Below are positions 19,289 through 28,477 of a DNA stretch of 64,000 bases, one piece after another. Both the position numbers and the translations under genes were made by a program. Source of the DNA: Listeria immobilis (GTDB taxonomy: Bacteria; Bacillota; Bacilli; Lactobacillales; Listeriaceae). The notes beneath the pieces are model-generated. The model was not told the origin of the DNA. It saw only the letters and a list, made by a program, of their open reading frames with translations, and searched no databases. Position 1 is the stretch's first letter; every line of letters starts with the position of its first letter. The stretch spans positions 1-64,000 of the forward strand of contig NZ_JAASTZ010000012.1 in assembly GCF_014322765.1 (NCBI RefSeq). The letters run 5' to 3'.

Positions 19289-20153
19289 TTATTTCTCCTA
19301 ATTGCTTTTTCTTCTTCCTAATTGCAAGCGTTGCATTAAGTTCTCCGCCCACCATTAAAATAATTCCTGTTAAATAAAACCATAACATCAGTATAATAAT
19401 CACACCAATACTCCCATATGTTGCGGAATAATTACCAAAATTATTGACATAGTAAGCAAATCCAATTGATGCAACCGTCCAGCCGATAGTGGAAAAAACT
19501 GCCCCCGGAAATATACTTAATAAGGTACTACGTCTGTTAGGTGCGACCCAATATAAAAAGGTAAATACTACAAAAATAACAATTAACGTAACAGTCCACC
19601 GAAGATTATTCCAGAAACTAAGAAAGTCTTCTGAGAAATTTAAATGGTTAATTAAAAATAATCCAATTTGTTGCCCAAAGACAATTAATAATAAAGTAGC
19701 ACCAACCGTTGCAAGCATCATAAGTGTGAAGAACATCGATAATAAACGTTGTACCACATAATTACGTTTATTTGTTACTCCATATGCTTTATTTAGTGCT
19801 TTCATTACGGCATTCATCCCATTAGAAGCTGACCACAAAGTTGCAATAATCCCAATAGAAAGCAAACCCCCGTTTTTCTGGGTTAATAGGTTATTTAAAT
19901 TTTCTTCTAAAAAGTCTAAAATCTGCTCTGGTGCAAATTCTTTTAACATATTAAAAACAGAATCTTTGTCAATATGCATATAAGCAAGCAGTGTTGCGGC
20001 AATTAGCATCATTGGAAAGATGGAAAATAACATATAATAAGCTAATTGTGCTGCATTTCCAGATACGTCATTTCGCCCTACGCGAACACTAATAGTTTTT
20101 CCAACTTGAAAAATACTACTTTGCTTTACAAATTTGACTGTTTTCTTCCACAC
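19284..20153 (-). CDS. YihY/BrkB-family membrane protein
   Basis: About 289 residues from the GTG at 20153, chosen because GGAAGGAGT lies 7 nt upstream; an earlier ATG at 20177 would precede that RBS. Six hydrophobic segments are visible, and the family motifs GNAAQLAYYMLFSIFPMML and LWSASNGMNAVMKALNKAYG are present, as is GSIGVIIILMLWFYLTGIILMVGGELNA near the C-terminus (given here as the segment at about 250-277). Often mislabelled ribonuclease BN; the real function is unknown. Confidence 0.82.
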   Translation of the reverse strand: MWKKTVKFVKQSSIFQVGKTISVRVGRNDVSGNAAQLAYYMLFSIFPMMLIAATLLAYMHIDKDSVFNMLKEFAPEQILDFLEENLNNLLTQKNGGLLSIGIIATLWSASNGMNAVMKALNKAYGVTNKRNYVVQRLLSMFFTLMMLATVGATLLLIVFGQQIGLFLINHLNFSEDFLSFWNNLRWTVTLIVIFVVFTFLYWVAPNRRSTLLSIFPGAVFSTIGWTVASIGFAYYVNNFGNYSATYGSIGVIIILMLWFYLTGIILMVGGELNATLAIRKKKKQLGEIN

Positions 20154-20241
20154 GTATAGCACTCCTTCCCTAGTCATTCATCTGGAAGTTTTCCAACTAT
20201 TATGGTAAAATTTTGTCTATTAGTTTGAAAGGAGCAAAAAG

Positions 20242-20463
20242 ATGAATCTTGAAACCCCTTCACAGGAAAACTTGAATTTTATGTTAACCGAAATTACGAC
20301 TAAATTAAAAATGGTAAATGTTGGCGTATTTGAAAATATCCAACTTGACTCTGTTGATTATAACGCACTTATTGAAATTTATCAGCTAATTAAACGTAAA
20401 TCAACCTTTAGTACTCGCGAAATGCAGCTATTTGCAGAAGAACTTCGCCGGATTAGAAAATAA
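20242..20463 (+). CDS. UPF0435 / DUF1128 protein (YfkK-like)
   Basis: 73 residues, the normal size of the family. LNFMLTEITTKLKMVNVG and KSTFSTREMQLFAEELRRIRK are its conserved helical stretches. It is soluble, charged and of unknown function, restricted to Bacillales. RBS AAAGGAG, 8 nt before the ATG. It is divergent from the YihY-like gene and convergent with the acetyltransferase gene. Confidence 0.8.
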   Translation: MNLETPSQENLNFMLTEITTKLKMVNVGVFENIQLDSVDYNALIEIYQLIKRKSTFSTREMQLFAEELRRIRK

Positions 20464-20483
20464 TAAAAAACTGGAGCCACTTT

Positions 20484-21290
20484 TTAGTGGTTTTTTGTTT
20501 GGAAATAATTCACTCCAAAATCAATTAATTCGCGCATATCATAAATTTTAGTTGGTGCTCCTGAAACAGTTGTCGGATGGAAATCCACTTTTCTTTCATA
20601 TGCACGACCTAATGCAATAAAAGCCTCACTATCATATTCAATTTCTTGATATTTTTTCCAGGTTATTTCACCTTCTTCTAAAAAAGCTGCTTGATTTTCT
20701 ACAAGTGGAAACGAGTTAGAACGTTCTTCTGCCAAATGTAGCGATGTATTATTGTTATTATCCACACCAAACAAAATTATTTTTGCTGAAAGTTTATATA
20801 ATTTTCCTAGTGGCGACTCATCACCTAAGCTTTTTGCAAGTGGCTGATTATGTAGTATCACTTCTTTATCTTTACCCCAAGCGCAAAAAGAGTGATACGG
20901 ATGAAAACTTCGCTCTACTCCTGGCATTGATCGAAAGGTTTCCGCGATAACTCCCATCCCTCTTGTAGGAGTTACAAGTGGGGCAAAAGGTGGTGTTTCC
21001 GAACGAATAGTTTTCCACCAACTTTCTGGCACTGGCGGATTCTCCCATTTAGCAGGATCCGTTAGTTGTCCTGTTTGCGCTGGCATTACTATATTTCCAT
21101 TTTCACCAATTGTTTCTTGAAGTGCCAAAATAACCGCAACTGCTCCACCACAAATCCAGTGCGCTTTTGACATGGAGGCATGGAAAATAACCGTATCGCC
21201 CTTCTCTATTCCAGCTTTTTCTAGGTCTGATACAATTTTTTTCACTGTGTATGGCTTTTTTGTTCGCCAAATAGCCATTTTTTCTCCCAT
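20484..21290 (-). CDS. AAC(3)-family aminoglycoside N3-acetyltransferase-like protein
   Basis: 268 residues. Matches the antibiotic acetyltransferase fold: GDTVIFHASMSKAHWICGGA (about 31-50), NIVMPAQTGQLTDP, the RGMGVIAETFRSMPGV segment, HPYHSFCAWGKD and ESPLGKLY. Homologues in Bacillus (YokD-like) acetylate aminoglycosides poorly, so actual resistance should not be assumed. Start could be the ATG at 21290 or one at 21278 (MAIWRTKKPY), the second having GGGAG upstream. It is preceded by the long-stem terminator of the map gene. Confidence 0.8.
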   Translation of the reverse strand: MGEKMAIWRTKKPYTVKKIVSDLEKAGIEKGDTVIFHASMSKAHWICGGAVAVILALQETIGENGNIVMPAQTGQLTDPAKWENPPVPESWWKTIRSETPPFAPLVTPTRGMGVIAETFRSMPGVERSFHPYHSFCAWGKDKEVILHNQPLAKSLGDESPLGKLYKLSAKIILFGVDNNNNTSLHLAEERSNSFPLVENQAAFLEEGEITWKKYQEIEYDSEAFIALGRAYERKVDFHPTTVSGAPTKIYDMRELIDFGVNYFQTKNH

Positions 21291-21309
21291 AAGCTTTCAC
21301 CACCTAAAA

Positions 21310-21392
21310 AATAAAACCAGATGCTTTAAATAAAACTAGCGAAGTAGAACTCTAACACATGAATTCACTTGCGGCTTTTTTAGGCATCTGGT
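21310..21392 (-). terminator. Long-stem terminator of map
   Basis: On the minus strand ACCAGATGCC (21383-21392) pairs with GCATCTGGT (21316-21324), followed by TTTATTTTTT. A second, weaker stem (AAGTGAATTC with GAGTTCTACTT) sits in the loop. It lies between map and the downstream acetyltransferase gene. Confidence 0.55.
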
Positions 21393-21404
21393 CATTTAAT
21401 TTAA

Positions 21405-22163
21405 TTAATCATTTTCACCTTGGTAAGTTAAAATTTCTGGGCCGTCTTTTGTAATGGCAAGCGTATGTTCATATTGAGCGGAAAGCGAGCCATCAACTGT
21501 TCTAGCAGTCCAACCATTATCATCCATTTTTGCTTTCCATGCACCCATATTTACCATTGGTTCAATAGTAATAACCATGCCTTCTTTTAAACGTGGCCCT
21601 TTTCCTGCTGCTCCAAAATGAGGTACATCTGGTTTTTCGTGTAAAGTTGGTCCCACACCATGTCCGATAAATTCACGAACAACAGCAAGATTTTCAGCTT
21701 CTACATAAGTTTGAATCGCATGACCAATATCGCCAATTCTTGATCCAACTTTTGCTTGCTCAATTCCTAAATAAAGAGCTTTATGTGTAACATCCATTAA
21801 ATGTTTTACATCGTCTGGAATTTCACCTACAGCATATGTCCAAGCAGAATCAGCTAGAGCCCCGTGATAATTGACGACCATGTCTACAGTTACAATATCG
21901 CCTTCATTTAGTTTTTGTTTGCGCGGGAAACCATGACAAATTTCATCATTGATGCTTGCACAAATGGCATATTCATATCCTTCAAAACCCTTTTGCTCAG
22001 GAGTTGCGCCATTTTTACGTAAATATTCTTCTGTAAAAACTTCTAAATCCCAAGTAGTAATTCCAGGTTTAATGATTTTTTTTATTTCTTTATGTGTATT
22101 GGCTAAAATTTTCCCCGCTTCTTTCATTTCATCTATTTCGCGTCTCGATTTAAGTGTAATCAT
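21405..22163 (-). CDS. map: Type I methionine aminopeptidase
   Basis: 252 residues, pita-bread fold. It removes the initiator methionine from nascent proteins using two metal ions. The ligand motifs appear in order: DIVTVDMVVNYHGALADSAWT (two Asp), GHGVGPTLHEKP (His), TIEPM (Glu) and QYEHTLAI (Glu). It is not next to secY/infA, where the housekeeping map often lies, so this may be a second copy. RBS AGGGAGG. Monocistronic. Confidence 0.9.
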   Translation of the reverse strand: MITLKSRREIDEMKEAGKILANTHKEIKKIIKPGITTWDLEVFTEEYLRKNGATPEQKGFEGYEYAICASINDEICHGFPRKQKLNEGDIVTVDMVVNYHGALADSAWTYAVGEIPDDVKHLMDVTHKALYLGIEQAKVGSRIGDIGHAIQTYVEAENLAVVREFIGHGVGPTLHEKPDVPHFGAAGKGPRLKEGMVITIEPMVNMGAWKAKMDDNGWTARTVDGSLSAQYEHTLAITKDGPEILTYQGEND

Positions 22164-22245
22164 TTCGTTATTTCCCTCCTAAAATTTCCACTATCTACTA
22201 TTATAGCCCGAAAACCCTTAGAAATAAAGTAATCTGGAAAAAAGG

Positions 22246-22273
22246 TTGCAGTTTTTCTGAAGACATTTATAAT
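22246..22273 (+). promoter_or_regulatory. Promoter of flavodoxin gene
   Basis: TTGCAG (22246-22251), 16-bp spacer, TATAAT (22268-22273). It gives a transcript with a leader of about 70 nt that can fold (next entry). Confidence 0.6.
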
Positions 22274-22289
22274 AGAATGTATCAGTTAA

Positions 22290-22351
22290 AAAATGGTGAA
22301 CTGGTTTGTGCCATTTTAAACAATAAAATTTTCAGAAAATGGTGATGCAAA
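22290..22351 (+). promoter_or_regulatory. Structured 5' leader of flavodoxin gene
   Basis: AAAATGGTGA occurs twice, at 22290-22299 and at 22336-22345, the second copy including the GGTGAT ribosome binding site. CCATTTT (22311-22317) between them can pair with either copy. Pairing with the second would hide the ribosome binding site, with extra TTTG/CAAA pairs reaching the start codon. Confidence 0.4.
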
Positions 22352-22798
22352 ATGACAAAAGTAATGATTGTTTATGCCAGCATGACTGGTAACACACAAG
22401 AAATTGCCGATATTCTAGGAGAAGAATTGGAAAAATACGATATTGAAGTTGAAATTGAAGAATGTATCTCAGTTGATCCAGAAGATTTACTGGAGTATGA
22501 TGGTGCGTTAATCGGTGGCTATACGTACGATGATGGTCAACTGCCAGATGAATTTGTTGATTTTTATGAAGATATGGCTGATGTCGATTTTAGCGGCAAA
22601 GTATGCGCATCATTCGGTTCCGGCGATACTTTTTATGATGAATATTGTTTAACCGTTGATCTAATTGAGACTCGTCTAAAAGAACAAGGTGCTACCATTC
22701 CAGTTGCTGGTCTAAAAGTCGACCTTGATCCTGACGAAGAAGATGTTGTTCGCGCTGAAAGTTACGCAAAAACATTTGTTGATACATTAAAAGGCTAA
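22352..22798 (+). CDS. Flavodoxin
   Basis: 148 residues, very acidic, short-chain flavodoxin. The FMN phosphate loop is YASMTGNTQEIADIL (about 9-23). GGYTYDDGQLPDEFVDF and SFGSGDTFYDEYC supply the two loops that flank the flavin ring. Flavodoxins carry single electrons to partners such as reductases and desaturases; the partner here is unknown. Its leader may regulate translation. It ends at a strong hairpin. Confidence 0.88.
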   Translation: MTKVMIVYASMTGNTQEIADILGEELEKYDIEVEIEECISVDPEDLLEYDGALIGGYTYDDGQLPDEFVDFYEDMADVDFSGKVCASFGSGDTFYDEYCLTVDLIETRLKEQGATIPVAGLKVDLDPDEEDVVRAESYAKTFVDTLKG

Positions 22799-22803
22799 TT
22801 TGC

Positions 22804-22834
22804 AAACAAGCATTCTCCGGAGTGCTTGTTTTTT
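22804..22834 (+). terminator. Flavodoxin terminator
   Basis: Stem AACAAGCA..CTCC/GGAG..TGCTTGTT followed by TTTT. Confidence 0.85.
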
Positions 22835-22940
22835 ATTTAGTAAAAATTAAATTTAACAAAAAGCACCGTACATTGGTTGCTTTACCACATTAATTAAGAT
22901 ACAATTCTCGTATTGAATAAAAAGATTGGAGTGATTAATT

Positions 22941-24173
22941 ATGACAGTATTTAGTGAAAAGTTAGAAAAGTATGCAGAATTGATTGTGAAGGTTGGTGTA
23001 AACGTACAACCAGAACAGAAAGTGGTAATTATGGCTCCAGTTGATGCAGCTCCATTTGTTAGACTTATTTCTAAGTTTGCTTTTGAAGCTGGCGCAGAGG
23101 ATGTAATAATAGATTGGCGCGATGAAGAACTTGGCGCTTTACGTTATAAACATGCACCACTACGCGTTTTTGAAAGTGCACCAATACATCGTGTTGCTGA
23201 AAAAACAGAACTCGCTAAAGAAGGAGCTTGTTTTATTTCCATTACTTCTGACGATCCTGATTTACTTAATGGTATTGATAGTAACAAAATCTCTACCTTC
23301 CAAAAAACAATGGGCGGCGCAATGAGTGAGTTTCGCGAGTTAATGCAAGCTAATGTGGTAAGTTGGACGGTCGTTGCAGCTGCATCACAAGGTTGGGCAG
23401 CAAAAGTTTTCCCAGATTTAACACCAGAAGAACAAATGGCAACACTTTGGGAAGCGATTTTTGAAACAACAAGAATTAATACTGATAATCCCGTAGAAAC
23501 GTGGAAAAACCATGATCAAACATTGGCTGCAAAAGCAGATAGTTTGAATGAAAAACAATTTACTTCTTTACATTATACAGCTCCTGGAACTGACCTTACC
23601 ATTGGTCTTCCAAAAAACCATCTTTGGGTTGGCGCTGGTAGTAAGAATAAAAAAGGACATGAATTTATGGCAAATATGCCGACAGAAGAAGTATTCTGTT
23701 GTGCGGATAAACTAAAAGTGGAAGGCTATGTTTCTAGTACAAAACCACTTAGTTATGCAGGAAATATTATTGACAACTTTAAAATCACTTTCGAAAAAGG
23801 TCGTATTGTTGGAGCAGAAGCTGAGTCTGGCGAAGAAATTTTAAAAGATTTAATCGCTACTGATGAAGGTTCCCATTATTTAGGAGAAGTAGCATTAGTT
23901 CCAGACCCTTCTCCAATCTCCCAATCTGGCATTTTGTTCTATAACACTCTATTTGATGAAAATGCATCTAACCACTTAGCAATCGGAAGTGCGTATGCAT
24001 TTAATGTTAAAGGTGGCGAAGAAATGTCTCGTGAAGAATTAGAAGCAGCTGGTGTTAACAATAGCTTAACCCACGTTGACTTTATGATTGGTTCTTCCAA
24101 AATGGACATCGATGGTGTAACCGAAACTGGTGAAGTTGTTCCTGTTTTCCGTAATGGTGATTGGGCATTCTAA
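22941..24173 (+). CDS. M29-family (thermophilic) aminopeptidase
   Basis: 410 residues, the standard length of AmpS/PepS-type leucyl aminopeptidases, cytoplasmic enzymes with two metal ions. The Glu, His, Tyr and Asp residues expected at the metal site lie in the C-terminal half: GRIVGAEAESGEE, HYLGEVALVP, GILFYNTLFDENASNHLAIG and LTHVDFMIGS. It most resembles AmpS of B. subtilis. RBS GGAGTGAT. Monocistronic, with its own promoter region after the flavodoxin terminator. Confidence 0.87.
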   Translation: MTVFSEKLEKYAELIVKVGVNVQPEQKVVIMAPVDAAPFVRLISKFAFEAGAEDVIIDWRDEELGALRYKHAPLRVFESAPIHRVAEKTELAKEGACFISITSDDPDLLNGIDSNKISTFQKTMGGAMSEFRELMQANVVSWTVVAAASQGWAAKVFPDLTPEEQMATLWEAIFETTRINTDNPVETWKNHDQTLAAKADSLNEKQFTSLHYTAPGTDLTIGLPKNHLWVGAGSKNKKGHEFMANMPTEEVFCCADKLKVEGYVSSTKPLSYAGNIIDNFKITFEKGRIVGAEAESGEEILKDLIATDEGSHYLGEVALVPDPSPISQSGILFYNTLFDENASNHLAIGSAYAFNVKGGEEMSREELEAAGVNNSLTHVDFMIGSSKMDIDGVTETGEVVPVFRNGDWAF

Positions 24174-24276
24174 ATCTTTTTTAAAACTTATACCTTTTGC
24201 GTAAAACCCTTGTAGCATTATGCTTTCAAGGGTTTTCGTCTGTTAATTTTTATGATAGAAAGTGTGGTGCATTTAG

Positions 24277-25533
24277 ATGAAATTTAAAACATGGGACATC
24301 AATTTGAAAGTAAGGCTCTTTGGGGAAGCACTACTCGATATTTCTTTTTGGATGGTCTTCCCCTTTTTAACGATTTATTTTTCAGAAAGTATTGGGCGCG
24401 AACTTACCAGTATATTATTAATTGTTTCGCAAATTTTAGCTGTTTTCACTGCCCTTCTTGGTGGCTACTTTGCAGATAATTTTGGACGAAAACGGATGAT
24501 GAGTATTTCTGTTATCGGCGAAGGATTAGGCTTTCTTGTATTTGCGATTGGCGCGCTTCATATAGTTGATTCGCCTTACTTAAGTTTTGCTGGGTTTACG
24601 ATTGCAAGTATTTTTATGGCATTTTATCAACCCGCAAGCCAAGCAATGATTGCCGATGTTGTTCCACCAGAACATCGGACACATATTTATTCTGTCTTTT
24701 ATATGATGGTCAATATTGCGGTTGTAATTGGTCCAATTCTTGGTTCTGTTTTGTTTTATAATTTTACGACCGAAACATTACTTGCTATTGTATGTGCTGA
24801 TTTATTATTGCTATTCTTATTACAAAAATTTGGTCATGAAACTGCGCCATTAGTCATTAATCCAGCGCTAAAAAAAGATGCGATTCGAAAAAATATTGGC
24901 ACAGTTTTAATCGAACAATTGAAAAATTATAAAGTTATTTTTAAAGATAGGATTTTCTTTTTATACATTGTTGCCGGTATTATTATTTCTCAGTCGTTTA
25001 TGCAACTGGATCTACTCTTTCCGCTTTATATTAAAGAAGTTATTGGTGCATCCGACCTTTTCTCCTTCCATTTTACCGGAGAGCAGCTGTTTGGCGTTAT
25101 CGTTTCCATCAATGGATTCTTTGTTGCTGCACTAACAGTCGTTGTCACTCGTTGGATGAGCCATTTTAGAGAAAAATTTGTTTTTATGAATTCTTCTTTT
25201 CTTTACGGAATTGCGATTTTCCTATTTGGCATTTCGACTGGACCTTGGGGAGCGATTTGTGCGATTATACTCTTTAGTTTTGCGGAACTTATGACGGTTG
25301 GTTTACAACAAAACTTTGTCTCGCAACTTGCTCCAGAAGATAAACGGGCAATGTATTTCTCGGCAGCTGGACTTCGTTATACTCTTGGTAAAGTTATTGC
25401 ACCACTTGCCATTACATTGGCGGCTCTAATTGGTTATACAGCTACTTTTGTTGGCATTGGTATTTTAGCTTTGATCAGTGGGCTGATTTATTATTATATG
25501 TATGCAGAATTTGAGAAACAGCACCAAGTATAG
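24277..25533 (+). CDS. Major facilitator superfamily transporter
   Basis: 418 residues with twelve predicted membrane segments. The MFS loop 2-3 motif is visible as GGYFADNFGRKRMM (about 66-79), and a long central loop (about 190-220) separates the halves. It resembles drug/multidrug efflux permeases of the YttB/YqjV kind in Listeria, but the substrate is not predictable. Weak RBS. It lies 100 bp after the aminopeptidase and may be read from the same transcript; there is no clear terminator between them. Confidence 0.8.
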   Translation: MKFKTWDINLKVRLFGEALLDISFWMVFPFLTIYFSESIGRELTSILLIVSQILAVFTALLGGYFADNFGRKRMMSISVIGEGLGFLVFAIGALHIVDSPYLSFAGFTIASIFMAFYQPASQAMIADVVPPEHRTHIYSVFYMMVNIAVVIGPILGSVLFYNFTTETLLAIVCADLLLLFLLQKFGHETAPLVINPALKKDAIRKNIGTVLIEQLKNYKVIFKDRIFFLYIVAGIIISQSFMQLDLLFPLYIKEVIGASDLFSFHFTGEQLFGVIVSINGFFVAALTVVVTRWMSHFREKFVFMNSSFLYGIAIFLFGISTGPWGAICAIILFSFAELMTVGLQQNFVSQLAPEDKRAMYFSAAGLRYTLGKVIAPLAITLAALIGYTATFVGIGILALISGLIYYYMYAEFEKQHQV

Positions 25534-25574
25534 TTTTGATTTTTTTGACCCAGTGTAATTTAATTAATAAATAA

Positions 25575-25627
25575 AAAGCAAAAACTACAGAAAAAGGTTA
25601 ACCCTTGCTTTCTATAGTTTTTGCTTT
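25575..25627 (+). terminator. MFS gene terminator
   Basis: Long stem AAAGCAAAAACTA / TAGTTTTTGCTTT with additional internal pairing. Confidence 0.7.
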
Positions 25628-25810
25628 ATTTGATTACTTTTTTTACGTTTTATTTACGAAAACGCGTGGAAACGGCTATTTTCAGGTGTTTAAATTACCT
25701 TTTCATGTCATATTTGTTTAAACAAGGTATATTAGAGGAAAAAAGACTATACTGTTACTTGTACACCTAGAATTGGCTTGTTATTTATATAAAGAAAGTT
25801 AGGTGTAAAA

Positions 25811-26803
25811 ATGTTTGGAATAACAACTATTGGAATTGATTTAGGCACTGCAAATATTTTAGTCTACAGCAAAGACAAAGGTATTATTTTGAATGAACCA
25901 TCTGTTGTCGCGCTAAATACAGATAATGGTTCGGTTTTAGCAATTGGTCATGAGGCAAAAGAAATGATTGGAAAAACGCCAACTTCAATTTCTGCCATTC
26001 GTCCAATGAAAGATGGCGTAATTGCTGATTTTGATTTAACTAGTGGCTTACTTCGGGAAATTATGCGGAGAATTTCTGCTAGTGGTGTTAAAAAACCAAA
26101 TGTGGTGGTTTGTACACCAACTGGCGCTACATCGGTAGAACGTCGAGCAATTTCTGATGCTGTTAAGTCTACTGGTGCACGTTCTGTTGTTTTAATTGAA
26201 GAACCGGTTGCGGCTGCAATTGGTGCTGATTTACCTGTGTCAGAACCGGTTGCCAATGTGATTGTTGACATCGGTGGTGGTACTAGCGAAATTGCGATTA
26301 TTTCTTATGGTGGCGTTGTTTCTAGTACATCCATTCGTACTGGTGGCGACCATATGGACGAAGAAATCATCCAGTATATCCGTAAGAACTATAATCTTTT
26401 AATTGGGCAAACAACTGCCGAACGCATTAAAATGGAGCTTGGTTATGCGCCCATTGAACATGTAACAAAAACAGCTGAAATTCGTGGCCGCGATTTACTT
26501 ACTGGCTTGCCAAAAACAGTGGAAGTAAGCTCAGTCGAAATCCAAAGCGCCCTTTCAGAAACATTACTCCGCGTTCTCGAAGCTATTCGAAATACACTTG
26601 AAATGTGTCCTCCTGAATTAAGTGGAGATATTGTGGATCGTGGAATTATTTTAAGCGGTGGTGGATCATTGCTACAAGGCTTCCGCGACTGGCTTGTTGA
26701 AGAAATTGATGTTCCTGTACATATGGCTCCGAGTCCCCTTGAATCAGTTGCTATCGGGACAGGTAAGTCACTTGTCTTTGCAGATAAATTAACAAAAAAT
26801 TAA
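25811..26803 (+). CDS. mreBH: MreB-like actin homologue (MreBH type)
   Basis: 330 residues, actin/Hsp70 ATPase fold. It polymerises under the membrane and guides cell-wall synthesis to keep rod shape. Phosphate 1 ([12 protein letters not shown], 8-19), connect 1 and phosphate 2 ([13 protein letters not shown], about 151-163) and the adenosine motif ([13 protein letters not shown]) are intact. The gene stands alone, away from mreCD, as expected for MreBH or Mbl rather than MreB. The paralogue choice comes from gene position, from memory, and is not certain. Confidence 0.85.
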   Translation: MFGITTIGIDLGTANILVYSKDKGIILNEPSVVALNTDNGSVLAIGHEAKEMIGKTPTSISAIRPMKDGVIADFDLTSGLLREIMRRISASGVKKPNVVVCTPTGATSVERRAISDAVKSTGARSVVLIEEPVAAAIGADLPVSEPVANVIVDIGGGTSEIAIISYGGVVSSTSIRTGGDHMDEEIIQYIRKNYNLLIGQTTAERIKMELGYAPIEHVTKTAEIRGRDLLTGLPKTVEVSSVEIQSALSETLLRVLEAIRNTLEMCPPELSGDIVDRGIILSGGGSLLQGFRDWLVEEIDVPVHMAPSPLESVAIGTGKSLVFADKLTKN

Positions 26804-26812
26804 TTAAAAAGT

Positions 26813-26850
26813 AAGCAGTTGGTTCCATATAAATGTGGTTCCAACTGCTT
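26813..26850 (+). terminator. mreBH terminator
   Basis: Stem AAGCAGTTGG / CCAACTGCTT with a TGTGG/CCATA-type inner pairing, followed by CTTTATCTT. Confidence 0.75.
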
Positions 26851-26919
26851 CTTTATCTTGCCCAAATGGCGTATTTCTGGTAAAATTACATCTGTTGTGC
26901 ACATAAAAATTTCATTCAA

Positions 26920-26991
26920 GTCCCCTTAGTAAAACGGATATTACGAATCCCTCCTAAGGATTAAGTGCAGGTTCGATTCCTGCAGGGGACA
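26920..26991 (+). tRNA. tRNA-Arg (anticodon CCU)
   Basis: 72 nt fold into a complete cloverleaf. Acceptor GTCCCCT/AGGGGAC plus discriminator A, D stem GTAA/TTAC, anticodon stem AATCC/GGATT with loop CTCCTAA (anticodon CCT), a 4-nt variable loop, and T stem GCAGG/CCTGC with loop TTCGATT. CCA is not encoded. It is followed at once by a terminator. In L. monocytogenes the 3' end of a tRNA-Arg gene is the integration site of phage PSA; no phage genes follow here, so the site looks empty. Confidence 0.93.
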
Positions 26992-26997
26992 TAAGCT

Positions 26998-27026
26998 GCA
27001 AATCTTCTTTTGAGATTTGCCTTTTT
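26998..27026 (+). terminator. tRNA-Arg terminator
   Basis: Stem GCAAATCT / AGATTTGC followed by CTTTTTAT. Confidence 0.85.
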
Positions 27027-27311
27027 ATATGGATTAACTTTTATATAATTTGGTACGGTTCAATAGCTGGACGAATTCTACAAACGATAATATTACATCA
27101 GGACAATTTTCATCTATTGCATAATAAAATATTACTACTTATTTTTAAATAAAATTAAATTAGCTTACCATAAAAAACATTTTCACCATTTCTTTTCTTT
27201 CAGATTAATAATGATTTTTTGAGATATATGTTCTGACATATTATCATTACTATCTATACTATCTATACTATTAATCTAGTATAGATAGCGTTGGAAATAC
27301 TAATTTTCACA
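27027..27311. other. Gene-free region with tandem repeat and palindrome
   Basis: No plausible gene. It contains two tandem copies of ACTATCTAT (27249-27266) and a perfect palindrome CTATCTATACTA/TAGTATAGATAG (27259-27288) with a 6-nt loop. From memory, L. monocytogenes EGD-e carries a few small genes (lmo1714-1717) here; they are missing in this window. Confidence 0.5.
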
Positions 27312-27360
27312 AAAAAAGACATCTACAACACACTTTACAAATGTGATTGCAGACGCCTTT
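27312..27360 (-). terminator. Terminator of the PTS/MupG operon
   Basis: Minus-strand stem GGCGTCTGCAATCAC / GTGTGTTGTAGATGTC, with some G-U pairs, followed by TTTTTTT. Confidence 0.7.
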
Positions 27361-27367
27361 TTAATTA

Positions 27368-28456
27368 TTATTTTGTTTTCTCAACTAATCTAAAGTGTTG
27401 CCACGGTAAGATGGTGTCGAGTAAATAGCGTTCTTCGGGAACAATTCGAGCAACAATATTGGTTTTTCCCGAGTTTTCCATTTCCTGGAGTGCAACTTGC
27501 ATTTCGCCTTTGTAGCGTTCGTAACCGTTATTATCAATTGTTACGTCTCCTTTGGCAATGGTTTCCGTATCATGAGGCTCAAAACTATATTGTTTGAAAT
27601 TCACCCGCGTCATGGTCGAACGAAGCACATATGCAGATGCATCCCCACGATTGAAGTGCTTTTGGGTTAAAACAATTTCTTTTTCCACATCTGTCGCTCC
27701 ATCTAAAAATTCTACTGCTAATTGTAATTCATTACGGTTTAGTTCGCTTAAAGCACGTAACTCATCTTCAGAAGCAAACATATTGCCAATAATTACATCA
27801 TCAATTAAACCTGTGTTCCATAAGTCTTTCGCTTGAACAGTAATATCCATGCCACGGTGTTCTTCCATTGTTGGAAGTCCGCCGTCAACTACAAACCAAG
27901 GACCAAATTTGCCACTGTTAGAAGAAACAAAAGCTGCTGTCCGCAAGTTTAAATCTTTAAATTGCTTACTCGTACGCAAGAAATGTTCTCTAGAAAGACC
28001 GGTGTATTTTCTTGGATAGAAGTTGTGACAACCAATAATATTCCCTACATTCGCTTGATAAGATAAAATATTTTCTACATAACGAGTTCCGTTACTAATA
28101 TTTAACTCGATTTTCAGGTCTGTATCATCGAATGACATTGCTGCCTCTTCTGACCCAGAAAAGCCTAGATCAAGACGTAAGCCAGCAAGCCCAAGTTCTT
28201 TAAAGCGATTTAATTCTTTATAAGTGATATTTAAAGATTCAAAAACAGTTGGATCAACATCCGCAATAACATCAAAGCCTAGTTCTTTTGCACGTTTGCA
28301 AATGGTTTCTAACTTAGCAAATTCTGCTTCATCATTGGCAGAAATCAAACAAGTAAAAATACGACTAAAACCATATTTTGCTGCTGTTTCAATGTATTCT
28401 AATGATGCTTCAAGTGATACATGTTGTGGAAAGACAGATATTCCTAATTTTCTCAT
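27368..28456 (-). CDS. MupG-family (DUF871) TIM-barrel glycosidase-like protein
   Basis: 362 residues: an N-terminal TIM barrel (about 1-240, opening LGISVFPQHVSLEASLEYI, with LRLDLGFSG and IGCHNFYPRKYTGLS) and a C-terminal cyclophilin-like domain. Characterised Staphylococcus MupG is a 6-phospho-N-acetylmuramidase that splits MurNAc-6P-GlcNAc after PTS uptake. Here the gene is last in an operon with lactose-type PTS IIA and IIB, so it probably cleaves some 6-phosphoglycoside brought in by that PTS. Whether the substrate is a cell-wall sugar is open. RBS GAAGGGATG. Confidence 0.75.
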   Translation of the reverse strand: MRKLGISVFPQHVSLEASLEYIETAAKYGFSRIFTCLISANDEAEFAKLETICKRAKELGFDVIADVDPTVFESLNITYKELNRFKELGLAGLRLDLGFSGSEEAAMSFDDTDLKIELNISNGTRYVENILSYQANVGNIIGCHNFYPRKYTGLSREHFLRTSKQFKDLNLRTAAFVSSNSGKFGPWFVVDGGLPTMEEHRGMDITVQAKDLWNTGLIDDVIIGNMFASEDELRALSELNRNELQLAVEFLDGATDVEKEIVLTQKHFNRGDASAYVLRSTMTRVNFKQYSFEPHDTETIAKGDVTIDNNGYERYKGEMQVALQEMENSGKTNIVARIVPEERYLLDTILPWQHFRLVEKTK

Positions 28457-28477
28457 TTAAATCATCCCTTCGAAAAC

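Noticed and set aside
20484-21290. Acquired aminoglycoside resistance gene
   Set aside because: Fold matches AAC(3), but it sits in core gene order with no mobile element; probably a chromosomal YokD-like homologue without clinical resistance.
25948-26271. 107-codon open frame opposite mreBH
   Set aside because: Antisense to a strongly conserved gene, no RBS or recognisable domain.
27249-27288. Repeats suggesting a CRISPR array
   Set aside because: Only two adjacent 9-bp units and one palindrome, without spacers; no CRISPR array or cas genes in the window.
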